Below are positions 30,561 to 42,671 of a stretch of 64,000 nucleotides of DNA, piece after piece (the first letter of the stretch is position 1; each line of letters starts with the position of its first letter). Origin of the DNA: Serendipita indica DSM 11827 (taxonomy: Eukaryota; Basidiomycota; Agaricomycetes; Sebacinales; Serendipitaceae); assembly GCA_910890315.1 (NCBI GenBank), contig CAJVGD010000013.1, positions 186,001 through 250,000 on the forward strand, in the 5' to 3' direction. The notes under the pieces were generated by a model. It saw nothing but the letters and a program-made list of their open reading frames with translations. It ran no database searches and had not been told where the DNA came from. The position numbers and the translations under genes are program-made.

Positions 30561-30606
30561 GCTCCAGGTTGACTCGGTTGACTCTGCCCTTGACCTTGGA
30601 ATTACC

Positions 30607-32103
30607 ATGGCTTCAGAGAGCAAGAAGAAGGTTTGCGTGGTTGGATTCGGAGGTATATCAGTATTCGTATACAGTCACTCGCGGCAGACAAGAGAAATCT
30701 TACTGGCCTTTGGGTGGTACAACCGTTCCTGACACGAGTCTTACTATACAGCTATTGGAACTATCTATGCGTGGCTTTTGGATCGCTCAGGAGAAGTCGA
30801 AATCACTGCCGTTTGCCGGTAAGCCATGGCTCTGCGGCGATGACCCGAGATGGCTCTACTCAGACGTCATATTTAGATCAAACTATGCATCTTTGACTGG
30901 TAACCGACTTCCTTCTTCCTTCTAAATCTACCCTCGCGCTAAGCGCACGGCAGAACACGGCGTCGACATAGAATCTTCACAGTATGGGGATGAAAAGGCC
31001 TGGAGGCCAAAACGAGGTGCGTAAATCCTGTTCACTTTGAATCATCGTCTCATTATGTAAAGTATTTCAAACCGTCCAAGAAGCTGCGGATATAGACTAT
31101 GACTATATTATTGCGTGCTTCAAGTCAGTATCTATCTCTTACGAGATTCGTCGGCTAATAGGATCATAGAACTCTCCCTGATCTCGAGCCTACGCCAGCC
31201 GTCCTTGGTCCTCTGGTACAGAGATGCCAGACTTTTGTGCTGATACAAAATGGTATAGGCATTGAACGCGACCTCCAAGAAGCCATCCCACAAGCCACTA
31301 TCATCTCCGGGTGTGCATGGATCGACGTTACGCTAGTGGATAATTACCGGATTATGCGACACGGTGGCATTAACCGGCTTGTTACTGGCGTTCACCCGCC
31401 ACTACCTTCCACTGGAGACGCTCAGGGCAACCTGAGACTTCGAGGCGACGCAGCACTTAGACAGCTCGAGGAGCTGTGGAAGAAAGGGGGCTTTGAACCT
31501 ACCATTACGTCAAATATCGTTGCTGAGAGGTGGCGGAAGAATCTATGGTCTGTTCAAACCTCCGTTCAGCGCCCTATTTTGCTGATGAATTTCATTAGGA
31601 ACGCTGCATTCTCGACCCTCGCCACCCTTGCTCGTGCAGACTTGTTCCAGATCTATGCAAAGGATGCATGGGAGATTAACAGACCAGTCGCCGAAGGACT
31701 AATGAACGAAGTAAATCTTATTTTTCCCGTATGGCTGAGTCTAATATTACTAGGTCGTGACAGTTGCGCGTGCCATAGGAATCACAGAAGAGCTTTTGCC
31801 TTCGAGTGCTGTCAAGCATACGGTTGAGTTTGCTCAGGCAGCATATAGTGATCCAACAAAGGGCAAGCCTTTCAAACCGTCAATGACAGTGGACCTAGAA
31901 GCTGGAAGACCGATGGAGGTAGAAGGGATAGTCGGTTCTGTCGTAAAGCAGGCGAAAGAGTTGAGTATCGCAGTTCCAAGGTACGCGCTCCTCCATCATC
32001 ACGCTCCTTTTCTCATAAATATTCCAGACTCGAAACTGCTTATGCTGCGTTGAAACTTCTTCAACGTGGTATTATTGAAAAGAGATCCAATTCCGCTAGA
32101 TAG
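30607..32103 (+). CDS. Ketopantoate reductase family protein (ApbA/PanE-like)
   Basis: An NADP-dependent oxidoreductase of the 2-dehydropantoate 2-reductase family. The pathway role would be reduction of ketopantoate to pantoate for coenzyme A, though fungi hold many paralogues of unknown substrate. ATG 30607 sits in a good context (ACCATGG). MASESKKKVCVVGFG is interrupted by an intron inside the Rossmann motif and resumes AIGTIYAWLLDRSGEVEITA, completing GxGxxG. Small exons follow (RSNYASL; HGVDIESSQYGDEKAW; FQTVQEAADIDYDYIIACFK). A long exon from 31177 then encodes VLIQNGIGIE, the family's conserved Asn-Gly-hgh segment. The C-terminal helical domain (KPSMTVDLEAGRPMEVEGIVG) holds the usual S-x-x-x-D-x-x-x-G-R-x-x-E motif. 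It ends at TAG 32101-32103, 41 bases before the convergent PLD stop. Confidence 0.85.
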
Positions 32104-32143
32104 TTCCAATGAATAGTACAGAGTATCCAGGTACAATAGTTCG

Positions 32144-35100
32144 CTAGACCCAAAGCGGGAGGAGTGGATTGTATTTTGAGAATGTGAATCCGGTGACGAG
32201 ACCTTGTTCCTCGTTGAGAAAATTGATGCCTCCCTCAACAATATGGCCGCGCACTTCGTCGAGTCGCTTCTTGATTTCCTCCACGGACAAGTCAGTTGCG
32301 ACATGACCAGGTGCGACTTTTGGTACATAATCCTATTACTCGATGAGCATGTATACAGCTTCGAGCATGACTGAAGACATACGCTGTACTGCGTCCAATT
32401 GTGAACTTGGTTGTTTGGTACCGTCTTGAAAATGTCCAATAGGATCGAAGTATTGTTCTTTGCGGTCCCGTTCCACAGAGATAGAAACTCTTCAGAGAGT
32501 GGGTCTTGCACCAATTTATCCTCTGGACTGTGCGTCGTATCATCTGGTGGACTAGGGACGGGTGTCATGGCATTCGTGACTTGACTAGCATCCGATGGTG
32601 TGGCATTCTGTGGCGGTATGAGACCCAAGTGCTCTGTAGACTGTTAGTTTGGTGGTGGTGATGGCGTAGTATTACCTTTGAATAGCTGGCGTCGCAACGT
32701 CGCGGCGAACCGCGCAGCTTGATACTAAAAGCTCATTGAGCCCAATAATCTCAAAAGTTTGAAGACGTACTGGCTTGCCATCCATTTGGCTCTCAATGAT
32801 GTCAGTGTCTTCGATTACAACTGCAATCTCCTACGAGTGATCAGCATCCCACGGCCACGATCAATCTTGACTCACTGAATCGCCGTCTCCTTTCAGACTT
32901 CTGTCATTTAAATTTGCGGAGCCGATGATCACTTTTTGGTCGTCGCTTCATCGGGTCAGTCACGTTTATGGGCATACGGCAAACATACACAATCATGACT
33001 TTGGTATGGATGTAGGTGAGCTCTGTGACAAAGCTAATTCACTTAGTCACGAATCTTCCACAGAAATACAACTCACCAATCCTTCTCCTCCCCTGGCGTT
33101 CCCAGCCAACGTTCGTCGACGAGGGGTTTATCTTCTCGCAGGGCATGGCTAGCGACGCTATCTGCCACCAGCTTGTCTGATGGAGACGATGCCGATTCGT
33201 ACTTCTTCAAGATCGCCATAGCCTCTTCCACCGTCTTTGGAATCGACCAACGCCTGACTTTTGTTGGATCCGCAGTGGTCAGTTGGCGATCAGGTTCGTA
33301 AATGTTGACTATGAACAGTGAGATGAAATGATAGGTGGCATCACAACGGTCGCACCTCCATCCTTGATATATTCCGCATCCGCTCGACCAAGCCAGATGC
33401 GATCCAAAGCAGCTTGTGCTTGCTCGTAATCGAGCTTTGTTTGTTCCCGAATCTTGCTGAGGAAGCTTGGCGGACCATTGATTCTGTCGTACGAGCGTAG
33501 GTGATAGAAAGAGATGTACTCCTTCCTGCTCGAGAGCCTCAGTGGGAATGGTGAAAGAAGGAGGGTGGGACGTACGGATCAAAGCCCTTAGCAGCAACTT
33601 GCTCCTATGTAATATTAGTAAACGAGTACCCGCAGCAAGTGGTTCTCACCATGATGGAATCCCCGGCCCGATTGATTGTGCGCCATTGCGCACCCATGAT
33701 GATTTGTAGCGTTTTAGTATCTCTGATAGTACCCGGGAACCCAGGTACTTCTGGTATCATAACGATGACCTATCAGGGGTCAGGTTGGATACTATTAGCC
33801 ATAGTCGGAGACGTACCTTGAACTTTTCCTTTGCAGATGCCGCTTGGAGAATTCTATCTCTCAGAGCCTGAGCGACAAGATTGACAATCGATCCACCGCT
33901 TTCCGTGGCAGAGATACTGTGATGCGTGAGTCGCGACGTCTTGATAATAGGAGACGCTTACAAGAACTGGTTCTCACTACTGGTCGTTAGTGAATGCCCT
34001 GTACGGGGATAATCAGGACATACATGTAGATAAAGTGTTTGGCCTCCTTGATAAGTTGAATATCTAAACAAAAAGCGCATTAGCTCAGGGGTTAGGCCGT
34101 GCAAAGGATTATACAAGCGTTCTGGATCGACTGCTCCGTCGGAATAACTCCATGGCTCCATTCAGACGCACTGCGACAGAACTGCACGCGACAAGTGGGT
34201 TGCATCTGGGTTGTTGGATCACCTGAAGCCGCCGGTGTATTCGTGCTGGGAGAAGTCGCCACAAGCTGGGGAGTGTCCTTGGCTGTATTGGCCCAGGAGT
34301 TTAGCATAGGATGGGCTACGATGTAATTAGCGCACAAAGATATTCATAGAGAGCAGGATCACCAGATACTATCGATTCGGCGGTCGAGGTCGTCGTTGGG
34401 ATAGGTAGGTACAGATAGCGAGGTTCGTTGGCGTATTTCTGGCCCTTGATAAAGTTCTAGACAGAGTGAGTAGCACAGTGGAGAGACAAGTCCTATCTTA
34501 CCCAGCGCTCAGCGAAATGCAGCACAGCGTCTTGTCCAGACGGCCCAACGAGCATGACGTGAATGTCATGCCATGACTAGATGCCTTAGCTCTGCGGTCA
34601 CCACGAGAGAGCACCACCTACCATTCTTCCTATTAATTGTTCAAAATTTGACTAGGACAGCGTCTATTACTCACCAGTCTTCAAGGTCGAGAGCTGATTG
34701 AACACGAAATGTTGAACCTTTTGGAAGTCCAAGACCCGAGAGTTGTTGTAGTCCTAAAGGATGTTCGAATGAGGCTCGACTAGCGTGCATGTCGTACTTG
34801 ACCAGGGAAAAGGGTGCGATTGAATTGTGTCGGATGGGCGTCTGCGAGGTAGCTAAGACCAGTTATATCAGCGAATTGATCTATACATCAGAGTAGGCTC
34901 ACTGATTGTGGGTGTCCCATCGGCCAAAGCATAGATCCAATCCGCCGAGCTTTGCAAAGTAAGAGTCGCTCCGCGTTCGCGCTGATGAAACGCACTGCAA
35001 CGTAGCGATTATCAACAATCACGAGCTGAATCACTGTCAGTCGACTTCCACAAGGTATTAAATCGTACCTTTTCATGGTGGCTCCAGAAGTAGACGCTCT

Positions 35101-36037
35101 CTGGCGAGAAGATGTCGTGAGATGGATGGCGCTTGGGTCAGGTTAGTCGGGCCCAAGATAAATTGTCTGCATACCATTACAAAGATGTTTGGACTAAGGG
35201 CCTCAAGTGCCTTCTACATATGGGTGAGCAATCATAGCGAAGTTTGAAGACAACCTACGACCGTATGCGCAGAGTCCATTGAATCATTTTCCGGAATCTA
35301 ACCAAGTCAGTGAATGGACTCAATGAGACCTCGAATTAGTACCTCTTGGTACACAATGATGTAAATCTTTACACCCTCGTCGGCCTTGCGTTTGAGCAAG
35401 TCGTCCAGCCTCCAGTTTTGAAACAACTCTGGCGGCCTGCGAAGGTAGACTTCGGGACTCAGCCTGTCGAAGGCATCAGCAAAGTGACCTATGACGCCTC
35501 GAGTTGATACGCACCACCAGTCGAGGATGAATATTTGCGTCTTCGCTGCTTCCCTATTCATCGTCTAGCCCTCGGCTACCTTTACAGAAACGAAAGAACC
35601 AACAGTACTTCTGAAATTGCCCACATGTAGTCATGACCGTCGACAAACCTGTTGGACGGATCACGAGGTCAGAGGCAAGCGAGCCCCCATCGACGTTCTC
35701 TAGAGAAGGACAGACCATTTGACGGTGTTTCCGTCTCTCTGAGGTGCAAAGCTTTGATAGCGGTGTTGATCCAACAGACCTCGATAGGCCGCACGTTGCG
35801 CGCGTTTTGATGGCCTGATGTTGTTGACGGCTGTAGTTGAATGCAATTGACAATTATTATGTCGAAATAACGTCTTGTGACGCGTAAAGCACATACCATT
35901 GTGAACTAGAAGACAACGTTAGATGTATATGCGGAGAACATGTCCGAGAACTCACTCTTTGAGATTCCAGAGCTGATGATAGCAGCAGGAATCCCCCAAA
36001 AAGGGACGCTGCTCGGTGCGGGGAAGACGCCGCTCAT
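32144..36037 (-). CDS. Phospholipase D
   Basis: A membrane-lipid hydrolase of the two-HKD phospholipase D superfamily, which converts phosphatidylcholine to phosphatidic acid. About twenty short introns break it up. In order, the pieces read [19 protein letters not shown] (start 36037), [72 protein letters not shown] and [10 protein letters not shown]. The first catalytic motif follows near 35050 ([18 protein letters not shown]), where the HxK is visible. The second motif lies near 32990-32900 (YIHTKVMIV, then [20 protein letters not shown]). The C-terminus ends PLLPLWV and TAG 32146-32144. No PX or PH domain is seen before the catalytic part, unlike yeast Spo14. It is divergent from KAR2 with 446 bases between. 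Confidence 0.88.
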
Positions 36038-36395
36038 GGTCGGAAGCAAGTTGGGAGCGGAGGTGGCTGCCAGCTAAAGATAGTTCAGTTGAAAGTATTA
36101 CTTTTGTCAGGTTTGAATTAGAGTGGCATTGCAGGGGCCTGGCTGATTGTCCGAGGATCGTCAATACATGATATAATGTACATCCACTCAAGTTGTGGCA
36201 AGTTGAGAGTGTACATGACATAAGCTGACAAACTGCCTGTTTCCAGCAAATTCCAGCTACGTATGCTCCCACGTATAGTCTTCGCCACTTGCCAGCAGAT
36301 CAAGGGTCCGGCGTTGTTGGCTGGATACAGGCTGAACCGGAATCGAGCAAAGTCCGAAGAAAGAGAACTGTCTACGTGGCAAGGATTCATAAACC

Positions 36396-36402
36396 CAGCG
36401 TG
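36396..36402 (+). promoter_or_regulatory. UPRE-like element upstream of KAR2
   Basis: CAGCGTG equals the core of the yeast KAR2 unfolded-protein response element. It lies 82 bases before the KAR2 ATG. A second similar block, TACGTGG, lies at 36373-36379. A seven-base match occurs often by chance; the position is what makes it credible. Confidence 0.4.
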
Positions 36403-36483
36403 GTGCCAGCTCACATCTTGAACTCCAACCACTTCCACCTCCTCCACTCTCCCGCCTTGACTTTAACGGGAATCAACTACAAA

Positions 36484-38749
36484 ATGATCCCTCGGTTGCG
36501 AGATATCTCGCTGGCGTGTCTAGCACTCCTTTCTCTTGCGTCCTTTGGCCACGCCGAAGAGACCAAGAACGACTATGGCACCGTTATCGGTATCGGTGAG
36601 CTCCTTTTCGCGTCTACATGCTCAAAAACACTGTTTCTGACTACTCTGGTGTTTGCAGATCTGGGCACGACCTACTCCGCCGTCGGGTGAGTTTGCCAGC
36701 TCATGCCACCTCATCACTCCGGTCGGCCCTAGAGCCCGCTACAGCGCGTTCTGGCCTTTCTTCTCCTCACCAACTACATCCTTGGAACGTGCTTTCTAAC
36801 CTCCATCTCTAGTGTGCAGCGTGGTGGTCGTGTCGAAATCTTGGCCAACGACCAAGGTAACCGTATCACCCCATCCTGGGTCAGCTTTGGCGACGATGAG
36901 CGATTGTAAGCATCTTGACGTGTCTTTTTCATTATGCGAAGTGCTCACCATGCCCGCCCCCTTACAGGATCGGTGACGCTGCAAAGAACGCCTACGCTTC
37001 GAACCCGGAAAACACTGTCTTCGACGCAAAACGTCTCATTGGTCGCAAGATTGACGACCCAGAGGTCAAGAAGGATATGAAGCACTGGCCTTTCAAGGTT
37101 ATCGAGAAGAACTCTCGACCACACATTCGTGTCAAGAACAAAGGTGAACTCAAGGACTTTGTACGTTTCTCTTCTTCTGCATTTTTGCATATTTTAATCT
37201 CGTTCTTCAGACTCCTGAGGAAATCTCCGCCATGGTCCTTACAAAGATGAAGGAAACCGCCGAATCGTATCTTGGTCACCCCGTCACTCACGCCGTCGTT
37301 ACTGTCCCCGCCTACTTCAATGACGCTCAGCGTCAGGCTACCAAGGACGCCGGCACGATCGCTGGTCTCAACGTTCTCCGAATTGTCAACGAACCGACCG
37401 CCGCCGCCATCGCGTATGGCCTCGACAAGAAGGGTGGAGAATCTCAAATCATCGTCTACGATCTCGGAGGAGGAACTTTCGATGTTTCCCTTCTCTCCAT
37501 CGATGATGGTGTCTTCGAGGTCTTGGCCACCGCCGGTGACACCCACCTTGGTGGTGAGGACTTTGACAACCGCGTCATCGACCACTTTGTCAAGCTCTAC
37601 AAGAAGAAGACTGGTACCGACGTCTCGACCAACCTCCGCGCCATGGGCAAGCTCAAGCGTGAAGTCGAAAAGGCCAAGCGTACCCTCTCGTCCCAACAGA
37701 GCACTCGTCTCGAAATTGAGAGCTTTGAAAACGGCAACGATTTCTCTGAGACGCTCACCCGCGCCAAGTTTGAGGAGCTCAACATGGACCTCTTCAGGAA
37801 GACCATGAAGCCCGTCGAGCAAGTCCTCAAGGATGCCGGTGTCAAGAAGGAGGATATCAGTGACATCGTCCTCGTTGGTGGTTCGACCCGTATTCCAAAG
37901 GTTCAGCAACTCATCAAGGAATTCTTCGGTGGCAAGGAGCCATCCAAGTCGATCAACCCCGATGAGGCTGTCGCCTATGGCGCCGCAGTTCAAGGTGGTA
38001 TCCTCTCTGGCGAAGGTGGTCTCTCCGACGGTGTCCTCCTCATTGATGTCAACCCACTCACCCTCGGTATCGAGACCACTGGTGGTGTCTTCACCAAGCT
38101 CATCCCCCGCAACTCTGTCATCCCCGCCCGCAAGTCTCAGATCTTCTCGACCGCCGCTGACAACCAGCCCACCGTCCTCATCCAAGTCTACGAGGGTGAA
38201 CGTTCGCTCACCAAGGACAACAACCTCCTCGGTAAATTCGAGCTCAGCGGTATCCCACCGGCACCTCGCGGTGTTCCTCAAATCGAGGTCACCTTCGAGA
38301 TTGACGCCAACGGTATCCTCAAGGTCTCCGCCGCCGACAAGGGTACCGGAAAGTCGGAGAGCATCACCATTACCAACGAGAAGGGCCGTCTCAGCCCCGA
38401 GGAGATTGAGCGCATGGTCAAGGAGGCCGAAGAATTTGCGAGCGAGGACGAGGCTCAACGCAAACGCATCGAGGCCCTCAACGCCCTCAGCAGCTTCGTC
38501 TATGGTCTCAAGAGCCAGATCGCTGACCAAGAGGGTTTGGGAGGCAAGCTCGAGACCGAGGACAAGACGAGCCTCAACACGATCATCAAGGAGACCACTG
38601 AGTGGATTGATGAGAATGGTAGCAGCGCAACGGTCGAAGAGCTCGAGGAGAAGCTCCAAGCTGTTCAGCAAGTTGTGAGCCCCATCACCTCCAAGCTCTA
38701 CAGCCAATCTGGTTCGGAAGAGCCATTGACCGGCCACGACGAGCTTTAA
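36484..38749 (+). CDS. KAR2: ER Hsp70 chaperone BiP
   Basis: The luminal Hsp70 that helps translocate and fold secretory proteins and senses unfolded-protein stress. The signal peptide [20 protein letters not shown] (to about GHA) is followed by the ATPase domain: GTVIGIDLGTTYS (split by an intron at about 36595-36658), [44 protein letters not shown] and [12 protein letters not shown]. The substrate domain has [13 protein letters not shown] and [19 protein letters not shown]. The last residues are HDEL, the ER retrieval signal, at 38735-38746 just before TAA. Four short introns lie in the first 700 bases and a single long exon runs from 37211. Codon use is strongly C-ending, as expected for a highly expressed gene. 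Secreted AA9 and esterase products of this window would be among its clients. Confidence 0.96.
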
Positions 38750-39960
38750 GCACTTCGCCCAGTGATGGCGTCGTGCGTGTTACATTTGGTGGAAGGCGTC
38801 GCGCTGTGGAGTGGGTCTGGCTCGATGCCATGGCTGTTTGGTGTGCAGGAGCGTTCGTCGCAAGTTTTCAAACTTGTGAGCGCCGTAGGTGTCGACGGCG
38901 TCTATCAAAATATTCTCAGTCTTTTGCACGTTTTTTTATACCTGTAAGGTAATAACGTCTGTTGCATGAATCCTATCGCTTCATCCACCAACTGTGTAAT
39001 ATAAGAATGTAAGGGGCTGCCTATCAGAAGCTGTCGGCACTGTCTCGACCCGACGACGACGGCGGACACGCCAAGATGAGTATTCTAAATGGACCACGTG
39101 CTTATCTAGACAAAGAAGAGGCGCCTCCTGCTGTCGTTTGCGCAACCCTGCGATTCCGACCCGTCGCGGTCTTTACACACAGGTTTATGGACCCCAGGGG
39201 CACGCAGCTTGGAGATGTGGGAGCTATCTCCATAACGAGAGAAGATTGTATCGCATAGTGTGTGCCTGTTTCTGCGTCTCGAGCGTTCCCAGAGTCAATG
39301 AGGGGCGCCTGATGAGCTGTGCTCCACTGTTGAATGGAATATCAATGGAGATATTACGATAAAGAGAGGGGAGATTTGGGATGAATGACGACGATGTGTC
39401 ATGTCGACTTCTGACGCTAGCGGGTTCCAAGGATTGGGCCTGGAATGCGACAACGCGTAAAATACGGCGAATATCGAGAATCCTGTAGTCCAGATGATCG
39501 AATTTGGTCGCGGTCACCAGCACAAATGCCTCCGTGGATTGGCCGACATTTTGGACTAGTAGAGGCTACCTGGGTATTTTTTCGACCTCTGTAGTCTCCA
39601 GCAACGACTTTTCAGGCATTATATTGCGATTATAATTGGTACAGATGGTTTTATTCTACGCCAAGCGAGGTAGTATGGCTAATTTGGTGCGCCTAGGTGG
39701 AATGTCGCTGTTACGACGGGGGCGCGTAGCCAACGGCTGCGGAGAGATGACGACGGCTTTATCCAATCGTTTCCGTATCTAGTCTCACATTCGTGGGTCA
39801 CTACTCGGCTCACACGCTTCGCACCTTCCGAGATTGTGTCTGGCCGCCCTCGGAGGAGAGAGGTATAAAGCGCGACGCGAGAAGCGCTTTCTCGTGGATC
39901 CCTCAGTTCATACCCAACTCGTTTTCCCTCCTTACCCGTTCTCCCTCGTTGCCTTTCGAC
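38750..39960. other. Intergenic region, KAR2 3' end and AA9 gene 3 promoter
   Basis: 1.2 kb with no supported gene; short ORFs at 39076-39362 lack features. A TATA box lies at 39864-39870. Confidence 0.5.
39864..39870 (+). promoter_or_regulatory. TATA box of AA9 gene 3
   Basis: TATAAAG preceded by GAGAGG, 97 bases before the ATG at 39961. The upstream block GAGGAGAGAGGTATAAAG resembles the corresponding place in the tandem AA9 genes. Confidence 0.6.
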
Positions 39961-41171
39961 ATGAAGTGGATCGTGTCTCCTCTCGTTTTCGCTGCTGCTG
40001 CCAATGCGCATGCCATCTTCCAAGTACGTGAGTAGTGGCCAAGGAGAGCCGTATTGACTTATTTTTAGAAAGTGTTTGTCAATGGTGCCGACCAAGGTCT
40101 TCTCGTTGGCCTTCGCGCACCAAGCACCAACAATGTACCTCCCTCCACTTCCGTCTCGCTACCGACGCTGACTTGTCATAGCCCATCTCGACAGTGACCG
40201 ATGCCAACTTTGCTTGTGACACTCCCGGATCCACTTCGAGCACCATCATCAACGTCAAGGCGGGCGACACCATTGGCTCGTACTGGCAACATATCATTGG
40301 AGGCCCACAGGGTACCAATGACCCAGATAACCCAATTGCTCCTTCGCATAAGGGTCCTATCCAGGCGTATCTCGCCAAAGTGGACAACGCCGCCACGGCG
40401 TCGAGCACTGGCCAGAAGTGGTTCAAGGTCGCGAGCGAGGGTCTCAGCGGCGGTAAATGGGCTGTTGATACTATGATTGCCAACGGTGGCTTGTGGAGCT
40501 TTCAACTCCCGCAGTGCATTGCCCCAGGCAACTACCTCCTCCGCGTCGAGCTTTTGGGTATGTCCAAGAGCCGCTGAGATGAACTATTTATTGACACTGG
40601 ATTACAGCTCTTCACAACGCGTACAGCCAGAATGGCGAGCAGTTCTACATGTCCTGCGCACAGATCAACGTCACGTCTGGTGGAAGCTTCAGCCCTTCGA
40701 CCACCGTCTCGTTCCCGGGCTCATACTCTGCTACGGACCCCGGTATCTTGATCAACATTTACGACAGCTCCGGACAGCCGACCAACGGTGGTAAGACGTA
40801 CGTTCCTCCGGGTCCGGCCGTCATCACTTGCGATGGAAGCAACTCGAACCCTACGACTGTTTCGTCGAGCTCGAGTACTCGTGCTTCTAGCTCTTCTTCG
40901 TCCACGCGAACGTCGAGCACCTCTACCCGCGCCTCGACGACGAGTTCGGCCAACGGGTCGGGACAGACTCTCTACGGACAGTCAGTTGTATCCCTTGTTT
41001 CGTGACCATGTGCTCATATTCGAGATAGGTGTGGAGGACAAGGCTGGACCGGGCCCACGACATGTGCCTCTGGAACCTGCAAGGCTTCGAACCGTACGTT
41101 CATTTCATTTTATTGGCGCGAATCATTCGGCTAACGCTAGTTTAGAATGGTACAGCCAGTGCCTGCCTTAA
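39961..41171 (+). CDS. AA9 lytic polysaccharide monooxygenase with CBM1 (third paralogue)
   Basis: A secreted copper oxidase acting on cellulose, the same subfamily as the tandem pair at 16-20 kb but more diverged. The signal peptide [16 protein letters not shown] is followed by HAIF, so the copper-brace His is kept. Landmarks: [62 protein letters not shown] and MSCAQINV. The coding line runs unbroken through EQFYMSCAQ, so the intron present there in both tandem copies is absent. The linker is Ser/Thr/Arg-rich ([20 protein letters not shown]) instead of Gly/Asn-rich. The CBM1 ([17 protein letters not shown], ending WYSQCLP) is again split by introns, and the gene ends at TAA 41169-41171. Confidence 0.93.
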
Positions 41172-41621
41172 AATTAATTGTTCCCGGTGTATATTCGCGA
41201 CTGCAATGGATACCGCGTCCGGTTGATAATGACCTCCGTTGAGCTACCGCGCTCTTGGGGACGGGTGCGGTTGAGATGAGACAGACGACTAAATGAAACG
41301 TTGATGTAAACTTGCTGTCCGCTTGTGACGGAGTTGGGCCTCGACGTACATCCCACCCGCGGCCCCGCTTAGGGTGCTCCTAGTCGGAGGGGGATTTGCC
41401 AATTGTCAGGGACGTACCGCGCCTGATGCCTACAAGCTACCTTGGACTCTTTCTTCGTTCTTCTTTACATCACTCTTTTATTTCTCTCCAGCGACTAGCT
41501 GCTGCAGTTGCTCCAGTCGCCTTTTGTGACACTCGTTGATCTCGCTCTAGCTCAGAGCTTACAGATTATCTAGCAGAATACCCAATTTGACGTCGCGCGG
41601 TACCGGAGAGACCACCAAAAA
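41172..41621. other. Intergenic region
   Basis: 450 bases with no coding signal. A pyrimidine-rich part (41440-41500) precedes the next gene and is probably its promoter. Confidence 0.5.
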
Positions 41622-42485
41622 ATGGAGTTATATACCCGCCTCTGCATCGAGTCGACCTTTGTCGCACTTGTTACAATCGGTTTACACCTGTGGACATTCT
41701 CGTCACCGCCAAAGGATGGACCAAGAATTGATCTGGACTGGGTCTACTTTGCACTCGCCGCGCCGACGCTGGTGTTGATCCATCATCTCACCTATTTCCT
41801 CACCAAGGGTGTCTTTACATTCAGTGAACCCACCCTCCCACCTTATGAACGCCTTCATCAGGCCATCTCCAATGACCCCATTGTCCCCGTCGACGAAACC
41901 CTCTTCGAAACGTCTGAAGAGGAACAGCTCCCGCCCTACTCGACCTTTCGGGACCAGCTAGAGTTGGAATCTGAACCAGAACCCGGAAAGCCATATAATC
42001 CTTTTATATCTTCTGTCCCTGCGGTGGTGCTGTTGCTCCTCATCACTATCCTCGTCGGCGGACTCGGCCTCTCCGCACTCATTGCTGCATCCGTTGATAG
42101 AATAGATAGCATCGCGCGTCAAAAGGCCGTCAATCACATTGCCGCACTCGCTCAACAACTTACGCCCTTACTCCCTTCCGACGTCTCGTCGGCGCTCTCG
42201 GAAGAGCTAAAGTACATTACACCGCTCAATGCGACCCACGTGATGGAGTTGTATGATTTGAGTAGTGTCGGGCAACTTGCGGAAGAATTGCAGGTCTTTG
42301 CTACGCAGGGAGGTTATGTGTACAAGGATGGGCCAGGCGCGGGGTTGTTGATGTTCCAGGGAGTATTGTCGCTGATCCAAACTGGGCTGTTGGGAACTAT
42401 GTGTGTGTTCTGTTTTAGGACACACACTCCCCCGTCCTTTGAAGATGAGGAGGAGGAGAAGTGGGAAGACATTGAGTATGTCTAG
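41622..42485 (+). CDS. Predicted membrane protein of unknown function
   Basis: A single-exon gene for 287 residues; I do not recognise the family. Hydrophobic segments suggest four membrane spans: about residues 9-26 (STFVALVTIGLHLWTF), 41-62 (VYFALAAPTLVLIHHLTYFL), 130-152 (VPAVVLLLLITILVGGLGLS) and 247-267 (FQGVLSLIQTGLLGTMCVFC). Between spans 2 and 3 lies an acidic cytosol-like loop with PPY motifs (LPPYERL, LPPYSTF), which could bind WW-domain ubiquitin ligases of the Rsp5 type. The C-terminus is very acidic (FEDEEEEKWEDIEYV). The ATG at 41622 lies in an A-rich context. The next gene starts 186 bases downstream on the same strand. Confidence 0.75.
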   Translation: MELYTRLCIESTFVALVTIGLHLWTFSSPPKDGPRIDLDWVYFALAAPTLVLIHHLTYFLTKGVFTFSEPTLPPYERLHQAISNDPIVPVDETLFETSEEEQLPPYSTFRDQLELESEPEPGKPYNPFISSVPAVVLLLLITILVGGLGLSALIAASVDRIDSIARQKAVNHIAALAQQLTPLLPSDVSSALSEELKYITPLNATHVMELYDLSSVGQLAEELQVFATQGGYVYKDGPGAGLLMFQGVLSLIQTGLLGTMCVFCFRTHTPPSFEDEEEEKWEDIEYV

Positions 42486-42671
42486 ATCTTCTCTTGTAAG
42501 TTGATATTCTAGATATCTTTATTCCAAGCTCACCGTCGATTAGAGACTGTTTGATACCTCTGCCTCTCCTTTTATACCAATGTTTTCTTTAGATGGCAAT
42601 GGACGATTACTTTCGCGCGCCAGCAGACAAAGCAAGGGTATCTGATAAGCCATCGAGTCCCCTCCCACGAT

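Noticed and set aside
36992-38737. A 581-codon open frame on the minus strand opposite KAR2.
   Set aside because: Hsp70 genes with strongly C-ending codon use leave a long antisense frame open. The plus strand is plainly BiP and the antisense peptide is low-complexity and unlike any family I know.
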